A stretch of 64,000 nt of DNA from an uncultured Clostridium sp. (GTDB lineage: Bacteria; Bacillota; Clostridia; TANB77; CAG-508). Below the pieces are notes generated by a model. It saw only the letters and a program-made list of their open reading frames with translations, was not told where the DNA came from and made no database searches. Location of the stretch: the NCBI GenBank assembly GCA_948467875.1, contig CAOKFZ010000001.1, positions 125,889-189,888 of the forward strand. Reading direction: 5' to 3'. The first letter of the stretch is position 1, and every line of letters begins with the position of its first letter. Shown piece after piece: positions 1 through 9,246 of the stretch. A program made the position numbers and the translations under genes.

Positions 1-1805
1 ATTGGTGCTTTTCCACTATTTTTTCCAACTAGACCTGTTAAATAAATATGGTACGTTGCTCCATCGTCAGCCCACATTTTACTGAATTTTAAATCAAATG
101 TTACTCTATTTTTTCCATCAAAAACAAAATTTGTTATTTCTGCCTCATCTGCTCCTGTTGGTCCTGTTGAATCTAATGTATAACCTACTTCTGTTGCTCC
201 TTCTGCTAATATTAAATCATCATCATAAGTAACATCTACATGATAAGTAGGTCCAACTGAAAGTGTTGCTGTTGGTGCTGGTGTTTGTTTTTTTATGTAT
301 GGCTTACTTTTATAAATTCCATTTGGATTGTATAATTTTCCTGATTGTGCTACAAAGTCAGATTCGTCACCTTGATACGTGTAACCTGCTAGCCCTTCAC
401 TTGGTGCTAATGTCGTTACAGCAAATTCAACATATTCTCCATTTGCAACGATAATATAAATATGATCTCCATAATCTTGAAAGGCTCCTGGTGCATATAA
501 TTCTGGATTCATGTATCCCCATTTACCTTCAATCCATATATCATCTCCTGGTCTATATTCATGATATTTCATCAAGATATATTTTCCTTCTTTTACTGCT
601 TCTGCATATCCCTTATTGTTATAACTGATATAAAAATCTCCTGCTCTATATTCTTCTGTTTCAGTTCCTTCTTGTTTGAATTTTACTAATAATCCATTAA
701 CATTTGTTACATTATCAATTCCATAATCTTCTGAATATAATTCTGGATATTTAAATGTATAAAATCCTGCTGCTTCAACTGATTCTAAGACAACATGTTC
801 TTTGTTCATGGTTTCTGTTCCCACTAAACAATATCTTGTGTTTTCAAATCCTTCTGTAATGTCATCACCTGGATTGTATTCTGGTTTTGAAACATCTATG
901 TGAGTATTACGTAAAAATGGATCATCTAAAGTAGCATCTACTGCATACCAAACTTTTTCTCCTGTTCTAGCTACTGTCGATTTTTCAATTTCAACATAGT
1001 TCCACATATGAGGAACTGCTGCTGAACCTTCACTTTGATGAGTTCCTTGTACAAGAATATTATTCACTCCAACTTTATCTAAAATTGTTTTGAATGCTCT
1101 TGCATATCCTTCACATACTGCTTCTTTTTCTACAAGCGCTCCATAAGGTGTCGAAATAAATCCTTCATTTCCTTCCTTACAATCACTTTCTAATCTATAA
1201 CCTGTACGATTAATAATTTCATTATGAACTAATTTAACTTGTTCTACTGTTTTATTTTGATTTGCTTCTACTTTTACATTTTCAGCTTTTGCAGCAATTT
1301 CATTAACAACATTATCAAATTCTACAATCGCTTGTTCTACTTGTTGTGCACTCATAAAACCATCTGTGTAATAATTAGCAAATCTTCCAGAACCAACATA
1401 GGCATGATATTCCTGATTTGCGCCTCTTGTTATTCGGATACTAACTTTTTGGAAATCCACATAAAAAATTTCTGGATAATCCGCATAAAAAGCATACCTT
1501 GCAGCATTCATTGCTGAGGTCAATGTGTTATTTCCTTTTTCATATTGTTTCACTTCATCTTCTGTAAAAATACCATTTTGGACAAGGTCATAACCTTGTG
1601 TTCCTGTTTTAAATATACCATCTATGTACATTTTGTGCATGGCTTGGTATATTTTTTTAGCTTCTGTCCCAAGTTGAGCATAATGGAAATTATTTTCCAT
1701 TTCACTTTCTGCTGCATACACAATATTATTTAGGCTAACCCAACTAAATTGTGCCAACAAAAGTGTTGTAAGTAAAAAAATAGCAAGTAATTTTTTTAAC
1801 TTCAT
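1..1805 (-). CDS. Secreted transglutaminase-like protein, C-terminus cut by window edge
   Basis: About 601 residues are visible; the 3' end lies outside the window. The ATG at 1803-1805 follows an AAAGGAGA ribosome site. A lysine-rich start and a hydrophobic stretch to about residue 33, ending VYAAES, form a signal peptide. The transglutaminase-like catalytic triad is visible: Cys231 in VCEGYARAF, His266 in PHMWNYV and Asp290 in WYAVDATLDDP. The C-terminal half looks like beta-rich extracellular repeats. Such exported proteins act on the cell surface as peptidases or cross-linkers; the substrate is unknown. A perfect promoter lies upstream. A paralogue with the same core is encoded at 36022-37206. 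Confidence 0.85.
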   Translation of the reverse strand, partial: MKLKKLLAIFLLTTLLLAQFSWVSLNNIVYAAESEMENNFHYAQLGTEAKKIYQAMHKMYIDGIFKTGTQGYDLVQNGIFTEDEVKQYEKGNNTLTSAMNAARYAFYADYPEIFYVDFQKVSIRITRGANQEYHAYVGSGRFANYYTDGFMSAQQVEQAIVEFDNVVNEIAAKAENVKVEANQNKTVEQVKLVHNEIINRTGYRLESDCKEGNEGFISTPYGALVEKEAVCEGYARAFKTILDKVGVNNILVQGTHQSEGSAAVPHMWNYVEIEKSTVARTGEKVWYAVDATLDDPFLRNTHIDVSKPEYNPGDDITEGFENTRYCLVGTETMNKEHVVLESVEAAGFYTFKYPELYSEDYGIDNVTNVNGLLVKFKQEGTETEEYRAGDFYISYNNKGYAEAVKEGKYILMKYHEYRPGDDIWIEGKWGYMNPELYAPGAFQDYGDHIYIIVANGEYVEFAVTTLAPSEGLAGYTYQGDESDFVAQSGKLYNPNGIYKSKPYIKKQTPAPTATLSVGPTYHVDVTYDDDLILAEGATEVGYTLDSTGPTGADEAEITNFVFDGKNRVTFDLKFSKMWADDGATYHIYLTGLVGKNSGKAP

Positions 1806-1872
1806 AATTAAACTCTCCTTTTATTATATTTTTACCTACATACTAGCAAATAGCTAACATATAGATAATTTT

Positions 1873-1901
1873 ATTATACTATAAAAAGGGGATTTTGTCA
1901 A
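1873..1901 (-). promoter_or_regulatory. Sigma-A promoter of the transglutaminase gene
   Basis: Minus-strand TTGACA (1896-1901), 17-base spacer and TATAAT (1873-1878), both perfect consensus, about 70 bases before the start codon. Confidence 0.85.
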
Positions 1902-2045
1902 TAGTTTCCATGGTAAATTGTATCTTTTTAAAAATCCACAAAACCCTTAATATATCTGACTTTCTCGTTTTTATTTTGAGGGCAAATTAAAAACCATTCA
2001 CAACTTTATTTAATTTTACATAATGTATTACTAGGAGGGATAAAC

Positions 2046-2258
2046 ATGATAGAAAATATGCAAGGATTTTTTCCAAAAAATGCAATGTTTGGGCACGCTT
2101 ATGTGATGAATCAAACATTAAGAAAAACTTTTTCTCCTGAAGAAGCACTAAAAAAGGGGACTATTTTTCCAGAATTATTTAGTCCTTATTCTCCTGGAGA
2201 TTCTATGCGAGAAATCGAATTTTTAAAAAATGCTAGAAAAGGAGGATTTGATTTATAA
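2046..2258 (+). CDS. cotJA: Spore coat-associated protein CotJA
   Basis: Seventy residues with the CotJA signature around EEALKKGTIFPELFSPYSP. An AGGAGGG ribosome site at 2033-2039 precedes the ATG. In Bacillus and Clostridia CotJA is a small protein of the inner spore coat, encoded with CotJB and the manganese-catalase-like CotJC. The stop overlaps the cotJB start by one base (TAATG), indicating translational coupling. The operon would be expected to be active in the mother cell during sporulation, but no sporulation promoter could be assigned securely here. Confidence 0.9.
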   Translation: MIENMQGFFPKNAMFGHAYVMNQTLRKTFSPEEALKKGTIFPELFSPYSPGDSMREIEFLKNARKGGFDL

Positions 2259-2524
2259 TGGAAAATCTTCAAAATAATACCAGAGAAAAATTGCTAAGAA
2301 AAATTATGGAGTATAAATTTTATGTAAATGATTTAACTTTGTATTTGGACACTCATCCAAATGATAGAAAAGCACTTGCTTTGCATAATGATTATGTTGA
2401 AAAATTAGAAGAAGTAACAAAAGAATTTGAAAAAATGTATGGTCCTCTAACTGTGGAAACAGTTATGGAGAGCTGGGAATGGGCTCAAAATTTATGGCCA
2501 TGGCAAAGGGGGTTTAACAGATAA
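2258..2524 (+). CDS. cotJB: Spore coat protein CotJB
   Basis: Eighty-eight residues, the normal CotJB length, with the helical N-terminal pattern and the conserved C-terminal W-x-W-x2-N-x-W-P-W motif. Its start overlaps the cotJA stop and its stop overlaps the cotJC start, both as TAATG, so the three genes form one translationally coupled unit. The role is structural, in assembly of the CotJ complex in the spore coat. Confidence 0.9.
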   Translation: MENLQNNTREKLLRKIMEYKFYVNDLTLYLDTHPNDRKALALHNDYVEKLEEVTKEFEKMYGPLTVETVMESWEWAQNLWPWQRGFNR

Positions 2525-3201
2525 TGTGGAATTATAGTAGAAATTTACAATATCCAATTAATATCAAAAATAGAAATCCAGAAATGGCGAAAGTAATTAT
2601 TAGTCAATATGGTGGTCCTGATGGAGAATTGGCAGCATCTTTAAGATATTTGTCACAACGTTTTGGCATGCCTGACCAAAATTCAAAAGCTATTTTGAAT
2701 GATATTGGAACCGAAGAATTAGCCCACTTGGAAATGGTTGGAACTTTGGTTCATCAATTAACAGATGGCGCATCTATTGAAGAGATTGAAAAAGGTGGCT
2801 TATCCGCTTATTATACTGATCACGGTTTGGGTGTATATCCACAAGCAGCTGCTGGTTTCCCATTTAATGCTGCTGTGCTTGCTGTAAAAGGAGATCCTGT
2901 TGCAGATTTAACAGAAGATTTGGCAGCTGAGCAAAAAGCCCGTGCCACTTATGAAAAATTAATTGATTTATGCAAAGATGACCCAGACGTTGTCAATGTA
3001 TTACGTTATTTGCGTGAAAGAGAAGTGGTCCACTTCCAAAGATTTGGTGAGGCTTTAAATGGCGTTCAAGAAAAATTAGCACAAAAAAGATTTTATATGA
3101 ACAATGTCGATAAAGCATTAGAACAAAAAAATGAAAATATCATCAAACACAATTTAAGTCATAGCAACTATGGAATGAATTGGGAAAATTGTAAAAATTA
3201 A
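2524..3201 (+). CDS. cotJC: Spore coat manganese catalase-like protein CotJC
   Basis: The 225 residues match the di-manganese catalase fold of CotJC. Metal-ligand helices are visible as GTEELAHLEM (near residue 63) and LREREVVHFQRFGE (near residue 160). CotJC family proteins dismute hydrogen peroxide or serve as spore-coat components. It is the last gene of the cotJABC operon; its stop is followed within 10 bases by a terminator-like hairpin. Length and N-terminus (MWNYSRNLQYP) are typical for the family. Confidence 0.92.
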   Translation: MWNYSRNLQYPINIKNRNPEMAKVIISQYGGPDGELAASLRYLSQRFGMPDQNSKAILNDIGTEELAHLEMVGTLVHQLTDGASIEEIEKGGLSAYYTDHGLGVYPQAAAGFPFNAAVLAVKGDPVADLTEDLAAEQKARATYEKLIDLCKDDPDVVNVLRYLREREVVHFQRFGEALNGVQEKLAQKRFYMNNVDKALEQKNENIIKHNLSHSNYGMNWENCKN

Positions 3202-3208
3202 GGATAAA

Positions 3209-3237
3209 AGTGCTGTAAAAAATTCTTTTACAGCACT
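3209..3237. terminator. Hairpin between the convergent cotJC and manA genes
   Basis: Perfect 12-bp inverted repeat (AGTGCTGTAAAA / TTTTACAGCACT) with a 5-base loop between two convergent stops. A-rich 5' and T-rich 3' flanks suit bidirectional termination. Confidence 0.7.
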
Positions 3238-3244
3238 CCATATT

Positions 3245-4204
3245 TTATACATATGATTGCAGCAATTCCATATTGCCTAATAATTCATATTTTTTAGCAT
3301 TAGCTGGAACCAAAAAACTATCTCCTTTTTTGATTTCATAATTCTGATTTGCTACTTTTAACGTTCCTTTTCCCTCAATCACATTCAAAGCAATAAAACT
3401 CTCCTCAGAGATTTCTTCTGCAAATTGGTCCTGCACATGAAGTTTATTCGTCGTAAAAAATTCCGATTTGGCAACATTAACTTTTGAGCAATTATTTTCA
3501 ATTTTTCTAATCTGCGGAGTTCTGTCTGTGCAAATCACGTCAAGTGCCTTTTGAACATGCAATTCTCTAGGCTTTCCGTCCTTTCCCACTCTTCCCCAGT
3601 CATACACACGATACGTTACATTGCTATTTTGTTGCACTTCTGCAACTAACGTTTTTCCAAGTAACGCATGAATCGTTCCTGAAGGAATATAAATAGCATC
3701 CCCTTTTTCCACGTTCACATAATTCAAACATTCTGCAATTTTTTCAGAATTTATACACTCTTTTAGTTTCTCTTTGGTTACACCTTTCTTTACTCCACAA
3801 ATAATTTGCGCACCTGGCTCACAATCTAAAATATACCACATTTCTGTTTTACCTAAAGAATTTTCATGCTTCATCGCATATTCATTATCGGGATGTACTT
3901 GCACAGACAAACTTTTATTAGCATCTATGAATTTGATAAGCAATGGAAATTCCGCCAAATCAACACATTTCGTTCCAAAAATCGCTTTTCGCAAATCTTG
4001 ATTAGCAAAAACTTGTGTTAATGTTTGCCCCTTAAATTCTCCATTTTTAACAAGCGTTTCTCCATTTTCATTGGTGGAAACTTCCCAACTCTCCGCTGTA
4101 CATTCCTCATTTTGCACTTTTTTGCCAAAAATATTTTTCAATTTTTGACCCCCCCAAATATAATCTTTAAATACTGGTTCTAAAAAAATTGGCTCACTAT
4201 TCAT
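3245..4204 (-). CDS. manA: Mannose-6-phosphate isomerase, class I
   Basis: The 319-residue protein is the short Firmicutes form of phosphomannose isomerase. It interconverts mannose-6-phosphate and fructose-6-phosphate and uses one zinc. Zinc ligands are visible in order: HP in SVQVHPDNEYA, Glu in GKTEMWYIL and His in SGTIHALL. The N-terminus EPVFKDYIWGGQKL is the usual family start. A GGAGGAAAT ribosome site precedes the ATG. The gene stands alone, convergent with cotJC, and feeds mannose into glycolysis or supplies mannose-6-phosphate for glycans. Confidence 0.93.
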   Translation of the reverse strand: MNSEPIFLEPVFKDYIWGGQKLKNIFGKKVQNEECTAESWEVSTNENGETLVKNGEFKGQTLTQVFANQDLRKAIFGTKCVDLAEFPLLIKFIDANKSLSVQVHPDNEYAMKHENSLGKTEMWYILDCEPGAQIICGVKKGVTKEKLKECINSEKIAECLNYVNVEKGDAIYIPSGTIHALLGKTLVAEVQQNSNVTYRVYDWGRVGKDGKPRELHVQKALDVICTDRTPQIRKIENNCSKVNVAKSEFFTTNKLHVQDQFAEEISEESFIALNVIEGKGTLKVANQNYEIKKGDSFLVPANAKKYELLGNMELLQSYV

Positions 4205-4325
4205 AACATTTCCTCCTTTTTATTTTTTCTGAAATACTATATTGTTGCAATTTTTCCATTAATTCTTTAAATATTTTTTCAAATCAGCTATACTTCTAAA
4301 TATTTACGAAATCCTCAATCATTAC

Positions 4326-4886
4326 TTATTTCAACTTTTCCTTATCTTTCTGAATTTGTTTTGCGTATCTCTCCTCCTCGCTAAAAACACACCCACAATA
4401 CTTCTGCATATACAATCCAAGTTCCCTTGCTTTTTGCTGCCCTTCCCTGAAGCCTACTCGAAAATCACGATACAAAAAGTCCACACCATATTTTTTCGCC
4501 ATTTGCTCACATACTTTTTTCAACTCCTCATGCTTTTGATAAGGGCTCACAAAAAGTGTACTCGTAAAAGCATCATATCCATTTTCCTTAGCATATTTTG
4601 CCGTTTCTTCCACACGAACTGGATAGCAATAATTGACACAGCGATTTTCCAAATCTCCAATTACCTTTTTGCAAAAATTTTGCAAACCATAATTCTCGTT
4701 TATAACCAATTCTAAATTTACCATTTTCGCATATTCCATTAACGTATCTCTTCTCGTTTTATATTCTATGTATGGATGAATATTCGGATTAAACCAATAC
4801 AATGTTGGTTCTATTTTTTCTGTTTTCAAACTCTCAATACAGTACACGCTACATGGCGCACAACAAGTATGCATTAACAATTTCAT
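4326..4886 (-). CDS. queH: Epoxyqueuosine reductase QueH
   Basis: The 186 residues belong to the QueH (formerly DUF208) family, the non-QueG epoxyqueuosine reductase that completes queuosine synthesis at the tRNA wobble base. All signature cysteines are visible: MHTCCAPC at the N-terminus, RCVNYCYP in the middle and KYCGCVFSEEERY near the end. These bind the iron-sulfur cluster and a second metal. The start codon lies 3 bases after the stop of the upstream glycosyltransferase gene, so the two are co-transcribed. Confidence 0.93.
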   Translation of the reverse strand: MKLLMHTCCAPCSVYCIESLKTEKIEPTLYWFNPNIHPYIEYKTRRDTLMEYAKMVNLELVINENYGLQNFCKKVIGDLENRCVNYCYPVRVEETAKYAKENGYDAFTSTLFVSPYQKHEELKKVCEQMAKKYGVDFLYRDFRVGFREGQQKARELGLYMQKYCGCVFSEEERYAKQIQKDKEKLK

Positions 4887-4889
4887 CTT

Positions 4890-6341
4890 TTACCCTCTTA
4901 TATAAACAATTTTTTCTTTCTTATTTTGGAGCATACAAACCAAAGTTCCAACTAAAAATATCACAAAAAATGGCACTCCATAAATATAATATTCTGAATA
5001 CGCCAAAAATACCATATCTGCAACCAAAGTCAAAATTTGCATTTGCACCATTAATTTGATATTTTTGCCATTTTGCCAAAACATAAACGGCGTAAGCCAC
5101 ATAAAATACCATGGCTGAAAATTGGAAATGAGTAGCCATAAAAAAGCAAGCATAAACCAATATAAGTCTTTCATTTCTTTGCTAAATTTAATTTCAGCTT
5201 GAAAAAGTAATTTTACTGATTTATAAAAATATGCCACCACAAAAATAACTAACACTATATCTGCTAATAATTTATGTAAGTTTTCTGGGTTAGTGAAATA
5301 TTGCATGATAAAAAAATAAATGCCTTTAGTTACTTTTCCTCGTTGCGTATTCATTCCCATAAACACTTGTAAATCTCGTATATACAACCAATATGGAAGT
5401 GCCACAAAAACAGCATATAGCAAACCATACTGGATACATTTTAGAAATCTTTTCGATACTTTTTCCTCTCGATAAAAATAAATCACAAATAATGGCAACA
5501 GCAATATGGCAAAATATTTAATGTCGGTTGCTAGCGCCAAACAAAATATGCTAAGCACTAAATTTTTCTTTTTCAAAAGCGCAAAAAATGCAAGCAAAAT
5601 AAAACATACCACAAACATATCATTATGTACATTTCCAATTCCTTCTAGTAATACAAATGGATTCAAGCCATAAAGCAAAATAAATAATTTCTTCTTATTG
5701 GTAATTTTATAAATCAAATAACAATTCAGCAAATGAACTGCCAAATTGGCAATTTTGAACAGCCATAATCCAACATCAATATTACCAAAAGAAAGTCCTG
5801 CAATAGTGCTACAAATCATCGTCCAAATTGGTCCATATACTACCGTAGTTCCTGACCAATAATTTTGGTATCCTTTTTGTAAAACGGTATCTTGCTCTAA
5901 ATTGGGTGCCTCTTGTTCCACATAAGCTTTCATTGTTACATAATATGGATTTTGCCCATATTTCGCATTTAATCGCCCCACCCCTAAATAGTAAAACACA
6001 TCCGAACTCATAAACGGAATGACTAAAACAAATATCGCTGAAACAATAAAAGTCAGCACAAAAATTTGCTTGGTATTTTTAAAGATTTTATTTCTATCTT
6101 TCATCAAAATACCATAAGAAAAAACAAAGCCAACCAAAATAATACCATAAATAACCGTTTGATACAAACGGCTACTTTCGTCCATTAGAAACTTAAATTC
6201 GTCCTTAAACTCCAGAACAGTTTTATTTTGAAACAGATATGTGATGGAAGGAATTGCAAAGCAAATCGCAAACAGTACAATCACAAGCACATAAATTTTA
6301 TTATCTTGCCCTCCAACATTTCTATTAAAAATCTTTTTCAT
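4890..6341 (-). CDS. Polytopic membrane glycosyltransferase, GT-C fold
   Basis: The 483 residues contain about 11-12 hydrophobic segments. After the second or third segment comes the acidic pattern [13 protein letters not shown], resembling the first-loop Asp of polyprenol-dependent GT-C enzymes, followed by NPYYV and a conserved [17 protein letters not shown] loop. This layout fits mannosyl- or glycosyl-transferases using lipid-linked sugars at the outer membrane face. Acceptor and sugar cannot be told from sequence. Its first 17 bases overlap the 3' end of ruvB, and queH follows after 3 bases. Confidence 0.75.
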   Translation of the reverse strand: MKKIFNRNVGGQDNKIYVLVIVLFAICFAIPSITYLFQNKTVLEFKDEFKFLMDESSRLYQTVIYGIILVGFVFSYGILMKDRNKIFKNTKQIFVLTFIVSAIFVLVIPFMSSDVFYYLGVGRLNAKYGQNPYYVTMKAYVEQEAPNLEQDTVLQKGYQNYWSGTTVVYGPIWTMICSTIAGLSFGNIDVGLWLFKIANLAVHLLNCYLIYKITNKKKLFILLYGLNPFVLLEGIGNVHNDMFVVCFILLAFFALLKKKNLVLSIFCLALATDIKYFAILLLPLFVIYFYREEKVSKRFLKCIQYGLLYAVFVALPYWLYIRDLQVFMGMNTQRGKVTKGIYFFIMQYFTNPENLHKLLADIVLVIFVVAYFYKSVKLLFQAEIKFSKEMKDLYWFMLAFLWLLISNFQPWYFMWLTPFMFWQNGKNIKLMVQMQILTLVADMVFLAYSEYYIYGVPFFVIFLVGTLVCMLQNKKEKIVYIRG

Positions 6342-7338
6342 GATATTCTACCCCCAAATGTTCATAAGCAAGCGGAGTGGCAATTCTACCTCGCGGCGTC
6401 CTTGCCAAAAAGCCAATTTGCATCAAATATGGCTCGTACACATCTTCCACTGTATCAATTTCTTCATTAATCGTTGCTGCCAAAGTCTCTAGCCCAACTG
6501 GCTTTCCTGCATAGTTAGTAACCAATGTTTGCAAAATTTTAAGGTCAATGTGGTCTAGCCCCAAATCATCAATTTCCAATTTATGCAAAGCAATTTTGGC
6601 AATTTCAAGTGTGATATTTCCGTCTCCTAAAATGGTCGCATAATCCCTCACACGCTTCAAAAGTCGATTGGCAATACGTGGCGTTCCCCTTGAGCGTTTC
6701 GCAATTTCAATGGCTGCCTCTTTCTCAATTTCGATTTGCAAAATATCACTCGAACGAAGCACAATAGTTGTCAAATCCTCCACACAGTACAATTCCAATC
6801 TGCTCACAATGCCAAATCTGTCGCGCAGTGGCGTCGTCAGAGAACCTGCTCTTGTGGTCGCTCCTACTAATGTAAACTTTGGCAAGTCGAGACGAATAGA
6901 ACGCGCACTTGGTCCTTTTCCAATCATAATATCCAAACTAAAATCCTCTAACGCTGGATACAAAATCTCTTCTACATTTCGATTCAAACGGTGAATTTCG
7001 TCAATAAATAAAACATCATTTTCTGCCAAACTGGTCAAAATAGCTGCCAAGTCGCCTGATTTTTCAATCGCTGGACCTGACGTAATATGAATTTTGGAGT
7101 TCATTTCATTGGCAATAATATTGGAAAGCGTCGTTTTTCCCAAACCAGGAGGACCATATAGTAAAACATGGTCAAGTGTTTCCCCTCTTTTTTTAGCAGC
7201 TTCAATATAAACTTTCATATTTTCTTTGACTTTATTTTGCCCAATATATTCGCTTAAACTTTTGGGACGCAACGAAAACTCATTAACACTCTCTTCTTCA
7301 TCATGCAAATCTGGCAAAAGTAAATTATTTTCCTTCAT
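6325..7338 (-). CDS. ruvB: Holliday junction branch migration helicase RuvB
   Basis: The 337 residues have standard RuvB length and order: [11 protein letters not shown] at the start, Walker [10 protein letters not shown] (near 64), Walker B DEIHR (near 115), the sensor stretch [18 protein letters not shown], arginine finger [16 protein letters not shown] and a C-terminal winged helix. RuvB is the ring ATPase that drives branch migration with RuvA; no ruvA or ruvC is adjacent here. It overlaps the upstream unknown gene by 14 bases and the downstream glycosyltransferase gene by 17. Confidence 0.97.
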   Translation of the reverse strand: MKENNLLLPDLHDEEESVNEFSLRPKSLSEYIGQNKVKENMKVYIEAAKKRGETLDHVLLYGPPGLGKTTLSNIIANEMNSKIHITSGPAIEKSGDLAAILTSLAENDVLFIDEIHRLNRNVEEILYPALEDFSLDIMIGKGPSARSIRLDLPKFTLVGATTRAGSLTTPLRDRFGIVSRLELYCVEDLTTIVLRSSDILQIEIEKEAAIEIAKRSRGTPRIANRLLKRVRDYATILGDGNITLEIAKIALHKLEIDDLGLDHIDLKILQTLVTNYAGKPVGLETLAATINEEIDTVEDVYEPYLMQIGFLARTPRGRIATPLAYEHLGVEYHEKDF

Positions 7339-8404
7339 CTTCTCTCCCTAGCTCTTCTTTTCCTAGTACAAAACCGCCATCCGAATCTCTTTTGACAGTT
7401 GGTAATCCTTTTCCCAATTTTATCTTTTTCACATCTTCCTGCCATTGTTCTTTAAAACTTTCTAACCTAAATCCTATATCAAATTTTTGCATAAGCCCAG
7501 CATATATATTAATATCTTCCTGATATTTCATTTGAAGTTCACTCGACATTATTTTTGCTGCACCAAATAACACTTGAATTTTTGAAATATATCCTTCATC
7601 CTCTTTTTGTATTCCTTCAAAATTAGCTGCCAATCCTTGATATTTTGGATTTTCTGAAGTTCCCAAATATTCAAGAATAGAAGCCACTTCAAAATGAGGG
7701 ATTTGATTTAAATAATTTTCAACAGCTTCTGCTTTTCTCTCATCTGTAATCTCTCCAGACTTTACTTCCAAATCCAATAGCTCAAACTTAGTAATAGAAT
7801 CTAACATTCTATTCCCACGACTAATTTGATTGTATTCCTCTGGATTACTTACTTTTAATTCTCTTAAATAGTTCCAATAAGCCTCAAATCCCTTTTGATT
7901 TTCCATACTCAATGCTTTTTTCGCAGCTGGTTCACTCATCACAGAATACACATGATGATCTTTATACAAATCTGTTTTGGGAATTTCCAATTTTTCTCCA
8001 TTTTTAAAAACATCAAATTCACCAGACTTTAATTTGTCTAGCAAAATTTGACATTGCTTTGTTACTTCCAAATCTCCATCACACATTTGAGCAATATCTT
8101 CCATTGAAATCTCGTCTATATTGACAGATTTTCCATTTGAATCTGGTTGATTATTAATTTGCTCAAGTGTCGGATTAATGATTAGTTTCTGAAAAGCCTT
8201 CGCTATTCCAATTACTCCCACTTCTTTAAAATTTCCTTTTGCCAAAGCCACAACCCTTCTATTACTTTCATCTTTTCCATATTTTAAAGCAACAAGTATT
8301 CTTTCGTCACCTTCTAAAACAAAACAATCTATTTTAGCTTTTCTAAAATCCTCTTCTGATATTTCCCAATAAATTGAATTTTTATCATCGTTTTCAATCG
8401 CCAT
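7325..8404 (-). CDS. Conserved-looking soluble protein of unknown function
   Basis: The 359 residues have no signal peptide or membrane segment and match no family I can name. The N-terminal 80 residues look like a beta-rich domain ([26 protein letters not shown]); the rest is mostly helical and acidic or lysine-rich. A strong CGGAGGAAA ribosome site precedes the ATG. It overlaps ruvB by 14 bases, so it heads a ruvB-glycosyltransferase-queH operon, but that gives no clear functional hint. Confidence 0.75.
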   Translation of the reverse strand: MAIENDDKNSIYWEISEEDFRKAKIDCFVLEGDERILVALKYGKDESNRRVVALAKGNFKEVGVIGIAKAFQKLIINPTLEQINNQPDSNGKSVNIDEISMEDIAQMCDGDLEVTKQCQILLDKLKSGEFDVFKNGEKLEIPKTDLYKDHHVYSVMSEPAAKKALSMENQKGFEAYWNYLRELKVSNPEEYNQISRGNRMLDSITKFELLDLEVKSGEITDERKAEAVENYLNQIPHFEVASILEYLGTSENPKYQGLAANFEGIQKEDEGYISKIQVLFGAAKIMSSELQMKYQEDINIYAGLMQKFDIGFRLESFKEQWQEDVKKIKLGKGLPTVKRDSDGGFVLGKEELGREDEGK

Positions 8405-8464
8405 ATTTTTTCCTCCGTATATCTCATTTTTTATATTTTATACTATAATTTTCAAGTTTACAAT

Positions 8465-8499
8465 ATTTTTCACTAAATTTCCATATAATATTCCAAATT
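8465..8499. repeat. Direct repeat copy 1 (35 bp)
   Basis: Identical over 35 bases to 9212-9246 in the same orientation. Read on the minus strand this copy repeats the last codons and stop (LEYYMEI-stop) of the 79-residue gene at 9220-9459, here without the rest of that gene. Confidence 0.85.
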
Positions 8500-8559
8500 A
8501 CTATTTTTTATATCATATTATATTTTTTCCACATTTGCAATACTTTTTTTAATATTCAA

Positions 8560-8587
8560 AAAGAAGATATAAAAAACTGTATCTTCT
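8560..8587 (-). terminator. Second, back-up terminator after the structured RNA
   Basis: Minus-strand AGAAGATA / TATCTTCT hairpin followed by TTTTT, immediately after the first terminator. Confidence 0.65.
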
Positions 8588-8630
8588 AAAAAACGAGAGA
8601 AACTTTGAACATTATCCAAAATTTCTCTCG
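8588..8630 (-). terminator. Terminator of the structured RNA
   Basis: Minus-strand stem CGAGAGAAA / TTTCTCTCG (8622-8630 with 8594-8602) followed directly by six T's. Confidence 0.85.
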
Positions 8631-8786
8631 CAATATATTGAGTTTTTTTACAACTCCAAAATACGTCAATAGGAATTTTGGCAGGCATGCCATAAACCTG
8701 CATCTCTCGGGTTTCCCCTGTTATTACCGAATCGGCGTGTGGTCGGCACTATATCTTACCACCACAAAATTCCTATTCTCTATTGT
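8588..8786 (-). ncRNA. Structured RNA of unrecognised family, about 199 nt
   Basis: This stretch has its own sigma-A promoter just upstream and ends in a strong terminator, yet holds no convincing reading frame. A perfect 13-bp closing helix joins 8765-8777 to 8668-8680. Inside it lie a possible 6-bp helix (TGTGGT/ACCACA), a GGG-GAAA-CCC tetraloop hairpin (8709-8718) and a GCAGG/CCTGC hairpin; a further GAGTT/AACTC hairpin lies between the closing helix and the terminator. Conserved cores of SRP RNA, RNase P RNA, tmRNA and common riboswitches were not recognised. It lies between the nuclease gene and the unknown gene at 7325-8404, inside the direct-repeat pair. Confidence 0.7.
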
Positions 8787-8792
8787 ACTTTA

Positions 8793-8821
8793 ATTATACC
8801 ATATTTATTCATTTTTGTCTA
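8793..8821 (-). promoter_or_regulatory. Promoter of the structured RNA
   Basis: Minus-strand TAGACA (8816-8821), 17-base spacer and TATAAT (8793-8798), with an extended TGG before the -10. The -35 overlaps the 3' end of the nuclease gene. Confidence 0.8.
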
Positions 8822-9198
8822 GTTTTTTCAAAGATTTTTTCGTTTTTCTTAATAATTTGCACATAACTTCTTTTTCTCATATGCCAAAAAGTAATCACTG
8901 AATTTGCTTTATTAACATTGCTTTCTGTTTGCAATTTTACCACAATTTGCAAATTCAATTCTTTTATTGTTTTCAGATATAAAACTGTATTCTTATTCAT
9001 AATATCTTTCAATATATAATGAGGATTTTCTATAATTTCTGGTATAAGCCTTCCATACAAATTATAGTCATTATTATGTCTTTCATTAATATGTTCTATT
9101 CTCTCTTTTGTTATAATCAATCTGTCTGTTTTTATAGAAAAAAATCTTTTTAACATATCTACATTTATTTTTCCTATCTCTTCATATTCTTTCTCCAA
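8809..9198 (-). CDS. Toxin-like nuclease of the Barnase-EndoU-ColicinE5/D-RelE (PBECR) type
   Basis: The 129 residues carry the pattern ITKERIEHINERH near residue 28, followed by IPEIIENPHYIL and a beta-rich core with a late ITFWHMRKRSYVQIIKK. The H-x3-RH helix and this order recall phage-associated Barnase-EndoU-ColicinE5/D-RelE-like nuclease domains. Such domains cleave RNA in toxin, phage or defence settings. The family call is by motif memory and is moderate. It follows the 79-residue gene by 21 bases and is flanked by the 35-bp direct repeats, with a structured RNA gene right behind it. Confidence 0.55.
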   Translation of the reverse strand: MEKEYEEIGKINVDMLKRFFSIKTDRLIITKERIEHINERHNNDYNLYGRLIPEIIENPHYILKDIMNKNTVLYLKTIKELNLQIVVKLQTESNVNKANSVITFWHMRKRSYVQIIKKNEKIFEKTRQK

Positions 9199-9211
9199 AT
9201 TTCATTCCTTC

Positions 9212-9246
9212 ATTTTTCACTAAATTTCCATATAATATTCCAAATT
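9212..9246. repeat. Direct repeat copy 2 (35 bp)
   Basis: Exact copy of 8465-8499, overlapping the 3' end of the 79-residue gene including its stop codon. The two copies are 747 bases apart, start to start. Confidence 0.85.

Noticed and set aside
2019..2027. Sporulation sigma factor -10 (CATANNNTA) before cotJA
   Set aside because: Transcription would start on the ribosome site itself, and no convincing -35 was found.
8518..8703. A 61-residue minus-strand frame
   Set aside because: It overlaps the structured RNA and its terminators; composition is not protein-like.
8588..8786. Structured RNA as SRP RNA, 6S RNA, RNase P RNA, tmRNA, T-box or a cobalamin, TPP, SAM or ykkC riboswitch
   Set aside because: The conserved cores of these families were looked for and not found; the resemblance of CCTGCC to the end of cobalamin riboswitches is not backed by the rest of the core.
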